Source: Pseudomonas massiliensis
Lineage (GTDB): Bacteria > Pseudomonadota > Gammaproteobacteria > Pseudomonadales > Pseudomonadaceae
NCBI RefSeq assembly: GCF_000826105.1
Contig: NZ_CCYK01000007.1
Coordinates: 1,488,001-1,552,000, forward strand
Direction: 5' to 3'
DNA length: 64,000 bases
Positions 32,640 to 41,218 of this stretch are shown one piece after another (the first letter of the stretch is position 1; each line of letters begins with the position of its first letter). The translations under genes and the position numbers were made by a program. Below the pieces are notes generated by a model. That model was given only the letters and a program-made list of their open reading frames with translations. It was not told the DNA's origin and made no database searches.

Positions 32640-34295
32640 CTACATGTTGGGATAAGTCGGGCCGCCCGAGCCTTCGGGTGCTACCCAGGTGATGTTCTGG
32701 GAAGGGTCCTTGATATCGCACGTTTTGCAATGCACGCAGTTCTGGGCGTTGATCTGGAAGCGCTTGTCGCCGTTTTCCTGGGTCACCACTTCATACACGC
32801 CGGCCGGGCAATAGCGCTGGGCGGGCTCGTCGTAGAGCGGCAGGTTCTTCCCGATCGGAATGCTCGGATCCTTGAGCTTGAGGTGGCAGGGTTGTTCCTC
32901 CTCATGGTTCGTACCGGACAGGAACACCGAGCTGAGCTTGTCGAAGCTCAGTTTGCCGTCTGGCTTGGGGTAGTCGATCTTCTTCGAATCGGCGGCCAGC
33001 TTCAGGCAGGCATAGTCGGGGGTAGTGTCGCGCAAGGTAAAGGGGATCTTGCCGCCGAACAGGTTCTGGTCGATGAAGTTGAAGGCGCCTCCCTTGACCG
33101 CGCCCCATTTGTGGATCGCCGCGCCGAAGTTGCGGCTACGGAACAGCTCTTCGTAGACCCAGCTCGCCTTGAAGGTTTCCGGGTAGGCACTGAGCAGGTC
33201 ACCGCCCTCGCTTCCGGCGAACAGGCTTTCCACCACCGCCTCGGCGGCCAGCATGCCGGATTTCATGGCGGTGTGGCTGCCCTTGATCTTGGCGAAGTTC
33301 AGGGTACCCAGGTCGCAACCGATCAGGGCGCCACCGGGGAACACCATCTTCGGCAGCGCGTTGTAGCCGCCCTTGGCAATGGCCCGGGCACCGTAGGAGA
33401 CCCGCTTGCCGCCTTCGAGGTACTGCTTGATCACCGGGTGATGCTTGTAGCGCTGGAATTCGTCGAAGGGCGACAGGTAAGGGTTGCTATAGGACAGGTC
33501 CACGATGAGCCCGACGACCACCTGGTTGTTTTCCAGGTGATAAAGGAAAGAACCTCCCGGGTTCTCGTCGTCCAGAGGCCAGCCCGCCGTGTGCACGACC
33601 AGGCCCTGCTCGTGGCGCGCCGGGTCGATGTCCCAGATCTCCTTGAGGCCGATGGCGTAATGCTGAGGGTCCGCTTCGCTGTCCAGGGCGAAGCGCTCGA
33701 TCAGCTGCTTGCCGATGTGCCCGCGGCAGCCTTCGGCGAACAGAGTGTACTTGCCACGCAGTTCCATGCCGGGCGTGTACATGCCTTCCTTGGGCTGGCC
33801 TTCGCGATCCACACCCATGTCGCCGGTGATGATGCCGCGAACGATGCCCTGCTCGTCGATCAGCGCTTCCTGCGCGGCGAATCCGGGATACACCTCCACG
33901 CCCAGGTTTTCCGCCTGCTGGCCAAGCCAGCGGCAGAGATTGCCCAGCGAGATGATGTAGTTGCCTTCGTTGTGCATGGTCCTGGGCACGAAGGCGTCGG
34001 GAATCTTGCGCGCGCGCTCGGCATCTTTCAGCAGATAGATGTCATCACGCTTGACGGGGGTATTGAGCGGGGCGCCGAGCGCTTGCCAATCGGGAAACAG
34101 TTCGTTCAGCGCGCGGGGTTCGAACACAGCCCCGGAGAGAATGTGGGCGCCGACCTCGGAGCCCTTTTCGACCACGCAGACGCTGACTTCCTTACCGGCT
34201 TCGGCCGCTTTCTGCTTGATACGGCAGGCAGCAGACAGGCCCGCGGGGCCTGCCCCGACGATGACCACGTCGAATTCCATGTATTCGCGTTCCAC
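32640..34295 (-). CDS. etfD: Electron transfer flavoprotein-ubiquinone oxidoreductase
   Basis: 551 residues. Transfers electrons from reduced ETF to ubiquinone at the membrane. N-terminal FAD motif VVIVGAGPAGLSAACRIKQ, GCDLGTLNFAKIKGSHTAMKSG, and a C-terminal [4Fe-4S] ferredoxin-like part with Cys in YCPAGVYEV, and INAQNCVHCKTCDIKDP. The start is GTG 34295: AGGAGAG lies 6 bases upstream and the family begins EREYMEFDVV. Divergent from etfBA across a 523-base gap with a strong promoter and a PsrA-like site. Confidence 0.96.
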   Translation of the reverse strand: MEREYMEFDVVIVGAGPAGLSAACRIKQKAAEAGKEVSVCVVEKGSEVGAHILSGAVFEPRALNELFPDWQALGAPLNTPVKRDDIYLLKDAERARKIPDAFVPRTMHNEGNYIISLGNLCRWLGQQAENLGVEVYPGFAAQEALIDEQGIVRGIITGDMGVDREGQPKEGMYTPGMELRGKYTLFAEGCRGHIGKQLIERFALDSEADPQHYAIGLKEIWDIDPARHEQGLVVHTAGWPLDDENPGGSFLYHLENNQVVVGLIVDLSYSNPYLSPFDEFQRYKHHPVIKQYLEGGKRVSYGARAIAKGGYNALPKMVFPGGALIGCDLGTLNFAKIKGSHTAMKSGMLAAEAVVESLFAGSEGGDLLSAYPETFKASWVYEELFRSRNFGAAIHKWGAVKGGAFNFIDQNLFGGKIPFTLRDTTPDYACLKLAADSKKIDYPKPDGKLSFDKLSSVFLSGTNHEEEQPCHLKLKDPSIPIGKNLPLYDEPAQRYCPAGVYEVVTQENGDKRFQINAQNCVHCKTCDIKDPSQNITWVAPEGSGGPTYPNM

Positions 34296-34437
34296 AGGTT
34301 CTCTCCTAACACAGGCGGGTACGGTTTCTTCTAATGGGCAGGTTGGCGCGCTGGCCACGCCTGTAGCGGTGATGCACGAGCACCACGCGGCAGACTCGGG
34401 GCAGGGGGCTCAAGTGGCCCTTTACCGCGGGTGGCAC

Positions 34438-34466
34438 ATTATATCTACACCATTGGGCCGGTCCAA
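34438..34466 (-). promoter_or_regulatory. Sigma-70 promoter for etfD
   Basis: On the minus strand TTGGAC (34466-34461), 17-base spacer, TATAAT (34443-34438), a near-consensus promoter. Confidence 0.65.
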
Positions 34467-34468
34467 AT

Positions 34469-34482
34469 CAAACGTTTGTTTG
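34469..34482. promoter_or_regulatory. PsrA-type operator between etfD and etfB
   Basis: CAAACGTTTGTTTG fits the PsrA motif (C/G)AAAC-N2-4-GTTT(G/C) exactly with N4. It sits two bases upstream of the etfD -35 box and overlaps a TTGAAT that could be the etfB -35. Confidence 0.6.
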
Positions 34483-34818
34483 AATTCGCTCCAGGCCTGT
34501 AAATACGCCATGCGCAACGGCGTGACCGGCGGGTTCCGCGTATTGACCGGGTTTTTCGATACGGTCAAGATACGAGCGGTTTCACGCCGGCTGTCGCTTG
34601 CGACGGCCGGCTTCGCGCCCTGTGGCGGCTTCCGGGCCCAGGCCCGGGGCGGGCGATCAAGGCCTCGCAGGCCTGCTACGCTGCTGATCGACAGGCATGG
34701 CGCCGTCGGGCACAGCCAGTTTTCGCATGAAGCTTCCTGGCCGGCGGCATGTCGCGCCATGAGCAATCGCAAGGCCCGCCCTGCGACATTCTATTCACCG
34801 GAGAGTAACGAGGAATCC

Positions 34819-35568
34819 ATGAAGGTTCTTGTAGCTGTCAAACGAGTGGTCGATTACAACGTCAAGGTCCGGGTCAAGCCGGACAACTCCGGGGTCGATC
34901 TTGCCAACGTCAAGATGTCCATGAACCCGTTCTGCGAAATCGCCGTTGAAGAGGCCGTCCGTCTCAAGGAAAAGGGCGTCGCCAGCGAGATCGTCGTGGT
35001 CACGGTAGGCCCGGCAACCGCCCAGGAACAGCTGCGGACCGCCCTGGCACTCGGGGCCGATCGCGCCGTGCTCATCGAAGCCACCGAAGAACTCAATTCC
35101 CTGGCCATCGCCAAGGCCCTCAAGTCCGTCGTGGACAAGGAGCAGCCGCAACTGGTGATCCTTGGCAAGCAGGCCATCGACAGCGACAACAACCAGACCG
35201 GCCAGATGCTCGCCGCGCTGACCGGCTACGCTCAGGGCACCTTCGCCTCGAAGGTCGAGCTGAGCGGGGACAAGGTCAACGTCACCCGTGAGATCGACGG
35301 CGGCCTGCAGACGGTCGCGCTGAACCTGCCGGCGATCGTCACCACCGACCTGCGCCTGAACGAACCGCGCTACGCGTCGCTGCCCAATATCATGAAGGCC
35401 AAGAAAAAGCCGCTGGAAGTGGTCAAGGCCCAGGACCTGGGCATTTCCCTCACGTCCACCACCAAGACCCTCAAGGTCGAGGCACCAGCCACCCGCAGCG
35501 CTGGGGTGAAGGTCAAGTCGGTCGCCGAGCTGGTCGAAAAACTGAAGAACGAGGCGAAGGTAATCTGA
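34819..35568 (+). CDS. etfB: Electron transfer flavoprotein beta subunit
   Basis: 249 residues, the AMP-binding subunit of ETF, which collects electrons from acyl-CoA and other dehydrogenases. Signature segments: KVLVAVKRVVDYNVKVRVKP, NPFCEIAVEEAVRLKEKG, and VILGKQAIDSDNNQTGQMLA. ATG 34819 fits the family; longer frames into the leader do not. Its TGA shares a base with the etfA ATG at 35568, so translation is coupled. Confidence 0.97.
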   Translation: MKVLVAVKRVVDYNVKVRVKPDNSGVDLANVKMSMNPFCEIAVEEAVRLKEKGVASEIVVVTVGPATAQEQLRTALALGADRAVLIEATEELNSLAIAKALKSVVDKEQPQLVILGKQAIDSDNNQTGQMLAALTGYAQGTFASKVELSGDKVNVTREIDGGLQTVALNLPAIVTTDLRLNEPRYASLPNIMKAKKKPLEVVKAQDLGISLTSTTKTLKVEAPATRSAGVKVKSVAELVEKLKNEAKVI

Positions 35569-36497
35569 TGGCTATCCTGGTTATCGCTGAACACGAGAAC
35601 GGCGCACTGGCTGGCGCTACCCTGAACACCGTGGCGGCCGCGCAGAAGATTGGCGGCGACATTCACGTCCTGGTCGCAGGGCAGGGGATCGACGCGGTCG
35701 CCCAGGCGGCCGCCAAGGTGGCGGGCGTTGCCAAGGTGCTGGCCGCCGATGACGCTGCCTATGCCCATCAACTGCCGGAAAACGTCGCTCCACTGATCGT
35801 TTCGCTGGCCTCGGGCTATAGCCATGTGCTCGCCCCGGCCACTACCAATGGCAAGAACTTCCTGCCGCGGGTCGCCGCCTTGCTGGACGTCGATCAGATC
35901 TCCGAGATCATCGCCGTGGAAAGCGCCGATACTTTCAAGCGGCCTATCTACGCGGGTAACGCGATCGCCACCGTGCAGTCCAGCGCAGCTGTGAAGGTCA
36001 TCACCGTGCGCGCCACCGGTTTCGACCCGGTCGCCACCGAAGGTGGCGCGGCCTCGGTCGAAGCGGTCGGCGAAGTGAAGAGCGCTGGCGTTTCGGCTTT
36101 CGTGAGCGAAGAGCTGGCAAAGTCGGACCGTCCCGAGCTGACGGCGGCCAAGATCGTAGTCTCTGGCGGCCGCGGCATGCAGAACGGTGACAACTTCAAG
36201 CATCTCTACGCTCTGGCGGACAAGCTTGGTGCCGCCGTCGGCGCATCCCGCGCCGCGGTGGATGCCGGGTTCGTGCCCAACGACATGCAGGTAGGCCAGA
36301 CCGGCAAGATAGTCGCGCCTCAACTGTACATTGCCGTCGGTATCTCGGGCGCCATCCAGCACCTGGCTGGCATGAAGGACTCGAAGGTCATCGTGGCCAT
36401 CAACAAGGATGAAGAGGCGCCTATCTTCCAGGTGGCGGACTACGGCCTTGTGGGCGACCTGTTCGAAATCATTCCCCAGTTCGAACAACTGGTCTGA
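35568..36497 (+). CDS. etfA: Electron transfer flavoprotein alpha subunit
   Basis: 309 residues, the FAD-binding subunit. The C-terminal FAD domain shows VVSGGRGMQNGDNFKHLY, GASRAAVDAGFVPNDMQVGQTGKIVAPQLY and GISGAIQHLAGMKDSKVIVAINKD, all diagnostic. Works with EtfB and the divergent EtfD to move electrons to ubiquinone. A terminator follows 18 bases after the stop. Confidence 0.97.
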   Translation: MAILVIAEHENGALAGATLNTVAAAQKIGGDIHVLVAGQGIDAVAQAAAKVAGVAKVLAADDAAYAHQLPENVAPLIVSLASGYSHVLAPATTNGKNFLPRVAALLDVDQISEIIAVESADTFKRPIYAGNAIATVQSSAAVKVITVRATGFDPVATEGGAASVEAVGEVKSAGVSAFVSEELAKSDRPELTAAKIVVSGGRGMQNGDNFKHLYALADKLGAAVGASRAAVDAGFVPNDMQVGQTGKIVAPQLYIAVGISGAIQHLAGMKDSKVIVAINKDEEAPIFQVADYGLVGDLFEIIPQFEQLV

Positions 36498-36514
36498 TTT
36501 CGCGGCGAAGCCAG

Positions 36515-36537
36515 AAACCCGGGCTTGCCCGGGTTTT
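36515..36537 (+). terminator. Rho-independent terminator after etfA
   Basis: AAACCCGGG pairs with CCCGGGTTT around CTTG, followed by T and TG. Nine-base-pair stem with short T-tract. Confidence 0.75.
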
Positions 36538-36630
36538 GCGTCTGTGCGACCAGGCCATCCCTGATGGGGTATCGTTTCCTTAGCCATCCCCTGGCGCTAA
36601 ACTGCCGGGCTTTAGCTGCCGGATGACGCT

Positions 36631-37443
36631 ATGTCTTGGACCGCCCGCTCCCTGGCCTGTCTGGCCTTGCTCCCTTCTCTGGCCCTTGCCGGAGGCAGCT
36701 GCGAGCGACTGGTCGCCACGGCCAGCCCGGACGCGCCACCCTTTGCGTGGCGTGATCCGGCCGAGCCTGGCCGCTTGATCGGCGCCAGTATCGACATCCT
36801 CTCGCAAGTGAGTGGCGAACTGGGCGTGAAAATCGACGTACTCTATACCGGCAGGCGCTCCCAGGCACTGGAGGAAGCGCGTAGCGGCCGTGTGGACCTG
36901 CTGGCCGATGCCGTACTCAATGAGCAAGACCTGACTCGTCTGGACTACGTCTATCCACCCCTGGCCTACAACGAGTACGTGCCCTGGGTTCGCCAGGGCG
37001 CCAACCCCGCGTATGGCAGCCTCGCCGACCTTGCCGGCGCTCAGGGCATCGTATCCGGCAAGGCTCGCCTGACACCGGCTTTCCAGGCTTTCGCGGCCAC
37101 TCATCTCAAGCTGACAGTCGCCGAATCGCTCTCGCAAGCGCTGCGGCGCCTTGCCCAGGGTGAGGCGCAATACGCCATCGCGCCTCGCTACGCGGGTGCC
37201 GCCGCGGTCGAGGCGCTGGGGCTCACCGGGCAGCTCGTTCCCACGGAGGTCTCCGTCGACCGGCCTGGCATCTACCTGGCGATCGCCCAGGACTCTGCCT
37301 GCAACGACGGCTGGCTGCGCGGACAGCTGGCAAAAAAAATGACAGAATTGGCCGCCTCCGGCGGGATCCAGGCGATCCTGCAGCGCAACGCCGAACGCTG
37401 GAAGCTACAGCAACAAGCGGCGGGCGCAACGGCGAAACCATAG
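36631..37443 (+). CDS. Periplasmic solute-binding protein (SBP_bac_3-like)
   Basis: 270 residues with a clear signal peptide (LACLALLPSLALAGG). Mature part: CERLVATASPDAPPFAWRDP, LIGASIDILSQVSGELGVKI, SGRVDLLADAVLNEQD, IAPRYAGAAAVEALG. A family-3 solute-binding fold without adjacent ABC genes. It is followed one base later by the DUF4398 lipoprotein gene and so may head an envelope operon of three genes. Ligand unknown. Confidence 0.8.
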   Translation: MSWTARSLACLALLPSLALAGGSCERLVATASPDAPPFAWRDPAEPGRLIGASIDILSQVSGELGVKIDVLYTGRRSQALEEARSGRVDLLADAVLNEQDLTRLDYVYPPLAYNEYVPWVRQGANPAYGSLADLAGAQGIVSGKARLTPAFQAFAATHLKLTVAESLSQALRRLAQGEAQYAIAPRYAGAAAVEALGLTGQLVPTEVSVDRPGIYLAIAQDSACNDGWLRGQLAKKMTELAASGGIQAILQRNAERWKLQQQAAGATAKP

Positions 37444-37444
37444 G

Positions 37445-37804
37445 ATGAGCAGTGTGAACAAACGACTTTACTCCCTGGGGCTCGCGCTGGCGTTGGCCGG
37501 CTGTGCCTCGGACCCGGTGCCGGATGAACAACTGCGGCTGACCGAGCAAGCCATCGAACAGGCGCGCGCAGTGGGCGCCGCCGATGACAGCGCGCCACTT
37601 TCCGAAGCTCTGGCCAAGACCGCCCGGGCGCGGGCTGAATTGGCGGGCCAGCGTAACAAGGCGGCGCGCATGGCTCTGGAACAGGCGGAGCTGGATGCGC
37701 GACTGGCCGAAGCCAACGAACTGAACCGCAAGAGTCGCGAACAGTTGGCCCAGGTCAATGCCCGCATCCAGCGCCTGCACAAGCAACTGGGGGACGTTCA
37801 ATGA
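37445..37804 (+). CDS. DUF4398 lipoprotein
   Basis: 119 residues. Lipobox LALAGC with Cys20 and following Ala-Ser, which predicts outer-membrane anchoring. The rest is Ala/Glu/Arg-rich helix (LAKTARARAELAGQRNKAARMALEQAELDAR), the DUF4398 coiled-coil type. It overlaps the OmpA-like gene by 4 bases (ATGA). ATG 37445 or GTG 37454 could start it; both retain the signal. Likely a partner of the OmpA-like lipoprotein. Confidence 0.85.
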   Translation: MSSVNKRLYSLGLALALAGCASDPVPDEQLRLTEQAIEQARAVGAADDSAPLSEALAKTARARAELAGQRNKAARMALEQAELDARLAEANELNRKSREQLAQVNARIQRLHKQLGDVQ

Positions 37805-38616
37805 GCCTCAAGCCATGGCGGGCCGCCAGTTGCCTGATCCTGGGCTTGGCCGGTACCGTGGCCGGGTGCGCCACCCACGACGCGGATGAAGCGCTTGCCC
37901 AGGCCAACACCCGTTTCCAGGCAGTGCGCGATAACACCGAAGTACTGCGGCATGCGCCGCGAGACGTGATTCGCGCCGGCGAATCGCTGGCGCGCGCCGA
38001 GCGCCTCGCTGGCTACTGGGGGAGTGAAAGCGACGTACGCCACTACGCGTATCTGAGCAGTCGCTACAGCGACATCGCCATGGCCCATAGCGAGGCGGCG
38101 GGTAACCAGGAACGACGCCAGCATCAGGAGTTGGAACGGGAACGGCTCCAACTGGCCTTGCGCGAATCGAAACTGATGAGCGTCCAGCGCCAGGGCCAGT
38201 GGCTGGAGGATCAACTGCTGGCACTGACCACGACCGACGCTGATCGCGGTCTGGTCCTGACCCTGGGCGACGTGTTGTTCGACACTGGCGAGGCAGACCT
38301 GAAGCCCTCGGCCAACCGTACCTTGCTCAAGCTGGTGCAGTTTCTGCAGATGAATCCTCGCCGGGCTGTGCGCATCGAGGGCTATACGGATAGCACGGGT
38401 TCGGCGGATGAGAACCTGAAACTGTCACGGGACCGCGCGCAAGCGGTCGCCGACATGCTGGTCGACCTGGGCGTGCGCGAGAGCCGCATCCAGGTGCTGG
38501 GCTATGGCGATCAATACCCGGTCGAGGCCAATGCCACGGAGCGGGGCAGGGCGTTGAACCGCCGGGTGGAAGTGGTGATCTCTGACCGCCAGGGCGTACT
38601 GGGTCAGCAGCGCTGA
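37801..38616 (+). CDS. OmpA-family peptidoglycan-binding lipoprotein with DUF4398-like N-domain
   Basis: 271 residues. Signal peptide and lipobox (GTVAGCATHD), then a helical DUF4398-like region (EALAQANTRFQAVRDNTE, ARAERLAGYWG), a coiled coil rich in Glu/Gln/Arg near 100-135, and a C-terminal OmpA domain: GDVLFDTGEADLKPSA, IEGYTDSTGSADENLKLSRDRA, and RIQVLGYGDQYPVEAN with ERGRALNRRVEVVI, the peptidoglycan-binding residues. It links the outer membrane to the wall. Coupled with the DUF4398 gene upstream. Confidence 0.92.
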   Translation: MSLKPWRAASCLILGLAGTVAGCATHDADEALAQANTRFQAVRDNTEVLRHAPRDVIRAGESLARAERLAGYWGSESDVRHYAYLSSRYSDIAMAHSEAAGNQERRQHQELERERLQLALRESKLMSVQRQGQWLEDQLLALTTTDADRGLVLTLGDVLFDTGEADLKPSANRTLLKLVQFLQMNPRRAVRIEGYTDSTGSADENLKLSRDRAQAVADMLVDLGVRESRIQVLGYGDQYPVEANATERGRALNRRVEVVISDRQGVLGQQR

Positions 38617-38680
38617 CCGTCCGGCTGAGGGTATGCAAGTGGCCGCGCGAGCGGCCTCTGGCAATTCGTGCCTTGTTCCC

Positions 38681-38698
38681 ATACAGTTGCAACTGTAT
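38681..38698. promoter_or_regulatory. Perfect 18-bp palindrome before the MocR gene
   Basis: ATACAGTTGCAACTGTAT is fully self-complementary. It ends 24 bases before ATG 38723 in the 106-base gap, a position fitting autoregulation by the MocR protein. Confidence 0.6.
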
Positions 38699-38722
38699 CG
38701 TGCTCAGGTGTTCGGCGGCGCC

Positions 38723-40168
38723 ATGACCAACCTTCTCCTCTATCAGCGCATCGCCCAACAGCTGGCTGAAGACATCCGCAAGGGTGTGTACCAGCCAGGA
38801 GAGCGTGTACCTTCAGTGCGCAAGATGAGCGCTCAGCTCAACGTCAGCCATGCCACGGTGCTGCAAGCCTACGCCAATCTAGAGGACCAGGGGCTGATCC
38901 GGGCGCGGCCGCAGTCGGGCTACTATGTTCATCAGACCCCTGCGCTGACGGCGCCTACGCCTGACATCGCCCGCGTCGAGCGCCCCGGCCTGGTCACCCG
39001 CAGCAGCATCATCCAGCAGGTACTCGATGAGTCCAGACGTGACGGCGTCTTTGCGCTCGGAGCGGCTGTGCCTCATGTGGAGTATCTGCCGGTGCGCGCG
39101 TTGCACCAGCAGATCGCCAAGGTAACCCGGTTCCAGAGCCCCAGGGCCTTCAGCTATATGTTCAGCCCGGGCTACGAGCCCCTTCGCCGGCAGATCGCTA
39201 TCCGCATGCGGGACGCAGGGGTGGTGGTGGACCCGGCAGACCTGGTGATCACCCATGGGTGCGTCGACGCGTTACAGATGGCATTGCGGACGGTGACGCG
39301 ACCGGGCGACCTCATCGCCGCCGAATCGCCTACCTACTACGGGCTGCTGCAACTGGCCGACCTGCTAGGGCTGAAGGTTATCGAGATTCCAAGCGATCCC
39401 ACCGCGGGAATCAGCCTTGAGGCCTTGCAACTGGCCGCTAATCAATGGTCGATCAAGGCGCTGATGATGACCTCGCGTCTGAGCAACCCGCTGGGAGGTA
39501 TTGTTCCCGAGGAACGACAGAAGCAGCTGCTGCGCTTGGCGGCGGATTTCAACATACAGATCGTCGAAGACGATATCCATGGCGAGCTGATGTTTGACCA
39601 GGGGCGCCACAAGGCGTTGAAAGCCTATGACCGGCAGGGGCATGTCATCTACTGCTCCAGCTTTTCCAAGACCCTATCGCCGGGCGTGCGCATCGGCTGG
39701 ATGATTGCGGGCAAGCATCAGGCCGAGATTCAGCGACTGCAGACCTTCAGTACTCATTCGGCGTGCAGCGTGACCCAGATGGCCATTGCCAGCTACCTGG
39801 AGAATGGCGGCTATGACCGCCATCTGCGCCACATTCGCCAGGAATATCGGAAGAACCTCACGGCCTACCAGTTGGCTGTGCAACAGTATTTTCCCAGCGG
39901 AACCCAGATGACGCGCCCTCTGGGCGGATTCATTCTCTGGGTGAGCTTGCCAGGCCGCGTCGACACCCAGGAGCTGCATGTACGTGCCCTGGAGCAGGGG
40001 ATCAGCATTGCGCCGGGACTTATCTTCAGTAATACCGAGCAGTTCAATCATTGCATCCGTCTGAACTGCGGCATCCCCTGGAATCGCGAGTCCGAGCGGG
40101 CATTGATGACTCTTGGCGTCCTGGCTACGCAGTTGTGCGAGGAAAGCGGGAACGGCGCCTGGTATTGA
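38723..40168 (+). CDS. MocR/GntR-type regulator with aminotransferase domain
   Basis: 481 residues. N-terminal GntR winged helix (GVYQPGERVPSVRKMSAQLNVSHATVLQAYANLEDQGLI) fused to a fold I aminotransferase domain; the PLP lysine is in CSSFSKTLSPGVRIGWM, with SRLSNPLGG and IVEDDIHGELMF also visible. MocR proteins use bound PLP adducts to sense vitamin B6 or amino compounds. No target gene adjoins obviously; the perfect palindrome before it suggests it controls itself. ATG 38723 follows GGCGGCGCC, a weak ribosome binding site. Confidence 0.92.
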   Translation: MTNLLLYQRIAQQLAEDIRKGVYQPGERVPSVRKMSAQLNVSHATVLQAYANLEDQGLIRARPQSGYYVHQTPALTAPTPDIARVERPGLVTRSSIIQQVLDESRRDGVFALGAAVPHVEYLPVRALHQQIAKVTRFQSPRAFSYMFSPGYEPLRRQIAIRMRDAGVVVDPADLVITHGCVDALQMALRTVTRPGDLIAAESPTYYGLLQLADLLGLKVIEIPSDPTAGISLEALQLAANQWSIKALMMTSRLSNPLGGIVPEERQKQLLRLAADFNIQIVEDDIHGELMFDQGRHKALKAYDRQGHVIYCSSFSKTLSPGVRIGWMIAGKHQAEIQRLQTFSTHSACSVTQMAIASYLENGGYDRHLRHIRQEYRKNLTAYQLAVQQYFPSGTQMTRPLGGFILWVSLPGRVDTQELHVRALEQGISIAPGLIFSNTEQFNHCIRLNCGIPWNRESERALMTLGVLATQLCEESGNGAWY

Positions 40169-40252
40169 TCAGTCCAATGTCACGATGCAGCCCTTGCCAA
40201 GGTCGCGGGTGAGAGCGAGCATGCCCCTTGTCCGTTGCTAGGTGGTCATTCC

Positions 40253-40837
40253 ATGAACCGGCTCACGCGCCTCGCTTCCCTCCTCATGTTCGCCTCGGCG
40301 CTGCCGGCGGCGGCCCTGGCCATGGCGGCGGCGCCTGCAGTCGACGCGCCTGAAGGGTTTGGGCTGGGCAAGGCGGTAGCTGCCCCCGAGGCCTTGTCGG
40401 CTGATCCTGTCAAGCCAGGTTCCGCCAAAAAACCCGCTGTCACTAAGGCTCAACCTGGCAAAGGCAAGGCGTCCAAGAGCATTGCCAGCAATCGAGGCAA
40501 GGCAACAGCGGGAAAAGTCGCCGCCAAAAGCAAGTCACGAAAAAAAGCCGAAGTCATCGCCACGGATATTCCCGCCGCGAAGCTCGACCTCAGCCTACCA
40601 AAGGATATGGTCAAGCAGCTGCAGCCTCCTGGAAAGCCCGAGCGGGTTCCTGCTGCGGCGGCTCAGGCGGCTGTGGACGGCAAGCCGTTATTGCCCTCGC
40701 TGTTCGCGCCCAAGGTCGAAGGGGAGCCCTTCGAACTCAACGGTCGGCTGCTTACCAACGAAATGGATCTGCAGCTACGCAACGACAGTCGGCGGGAAGT
40801 CGATGGCGCGGCCTTGGACTTCAAGTTCAAGCAATAG
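40253..40837 (+). CDS. Secreted Lys/Ala-rich hypothetical protein
   Basis: 194 residues, function unknown. Signal peptide (RLASLLMFASALPAAALA), then a low-complexity basic stretch near 45-105 rich in Lys, Ala, Pro and Ser, and a better-conserved-looking end (PSLFAPKVEGEPFELNGRLL, NDSRREVDGAALDFKFKQ). The composition recalls DNA- or polyanion-binding tails, but no domain was recognised. ATG 40253 follows GGTGG. Codon use is similar to its neighbours. Confidence 0.6.
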   Translation: MNRLTRLASLLMFASALPAAALAMAAAPAVDAPEGFGLGKAVAAPEALSADPVKPGSAKKPAVTKAQPGKGKASKSIASNRGKATAGKVAAKSKSRKKAEVIATDIPAAKLDLSLPKDMVKQLQPPGKPERVPAAAAQAAVDGKPLLPSLFAPKVEGEPFELNGRLLTNEMDLQLRNDSRREVDGAALDFKFKQ

Positions 40838-40929
40838 GCCATATACGCCGAACAGCGGTTTCAAACGAGCGTTTACCCGGTTAACATCGTCCTGCTTCAC
40901 CCTATCGCCCTCTACGGAGTCGTGCTGCC

Positions 40930-41202
40930 ATGTTGTGCCGTGCCGGCTGTGGTGCCTGCTGCATCGCCCCATCGATCTCGTCCCCCATTCCGGGCATGCC
41001 GCAGGGCAAGCGCGCCGGAGAGCGCTGTGTACAGCTCGATAACGACAACCGCTGCAGGATATTCGGCCAGCCTGAACGGCCGCCGGTGTGCAGTGCATTC
41101 ACCGCTGATCCTGAGGTCTGCGGCACGGACACGGCCCAGGCGCTGGCGACCCTGGCATGGCTGGAGTGCGAAACCGTGGCTGGGGCTTCTAGCGTCTCGT
41201 AA
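40930..41202 (+). CDS. YkgJ-family cysteine cluster protein
   Basis: 90 residues. Cysteine pattern MLCRAGCGACC near the start, then RCVQLDNDNRCRIFGQPERPPVCSAF and VCG, as in the YkgJ/zinc- or iron-cluster binding family. Function is not established. GGAG lies about 9 bases upstream of the ATG. It precedes the START-domain gene by 16 bases, so both may be one transcript. Confidence 0.82.
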   Translation: MLCRAGCGACCIAPSISSPIPGMPQGKRAGERCVQLDNDNRCRIFGQPERPPVCSAFTADPEVCGTDTAQALATLAWLECETVAGASSVS

Positions 41203-41218
41203 ACAAGAAGGAAAACCT

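Larger units (their letters stand above)
34296..34818. other. Long gap between etfD and etfB: divergent promoters and a long etfB leader
   Basis: No convincing gene. The left part (34438-34482) holds the etfD promoter and a PsrA-like palindrome. If etfB starts near there, its leader would be about 300 bases, GC-rich and with several possible hairpins (for example around 34640-34690). No riboswitch class was recognised. A 116-codon minus-strand frame (34422-34772) lacks a ribosome binding site and plausible protein character. Confidence 0.5.

Noticed and set aside
32730..34334. A 534-codon plus-strand frame over etfD
   Set aside because: Antisense to a certain gene; Val/Gly/His-rich composition typical of shadow frames.
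34422..34772. A 116-codon minus-strand frame in the etfD-etfB gap
   Set aside because: No ribosome binding site and low-quality composition; it crosses the divergent promoters.
40863..40876. CAAAC-N4-GTTTA, a PsrA-like half match before the YkgJ gene
   Set aside because: The last position does not fit the motif and the genes have no fatty-acid link.
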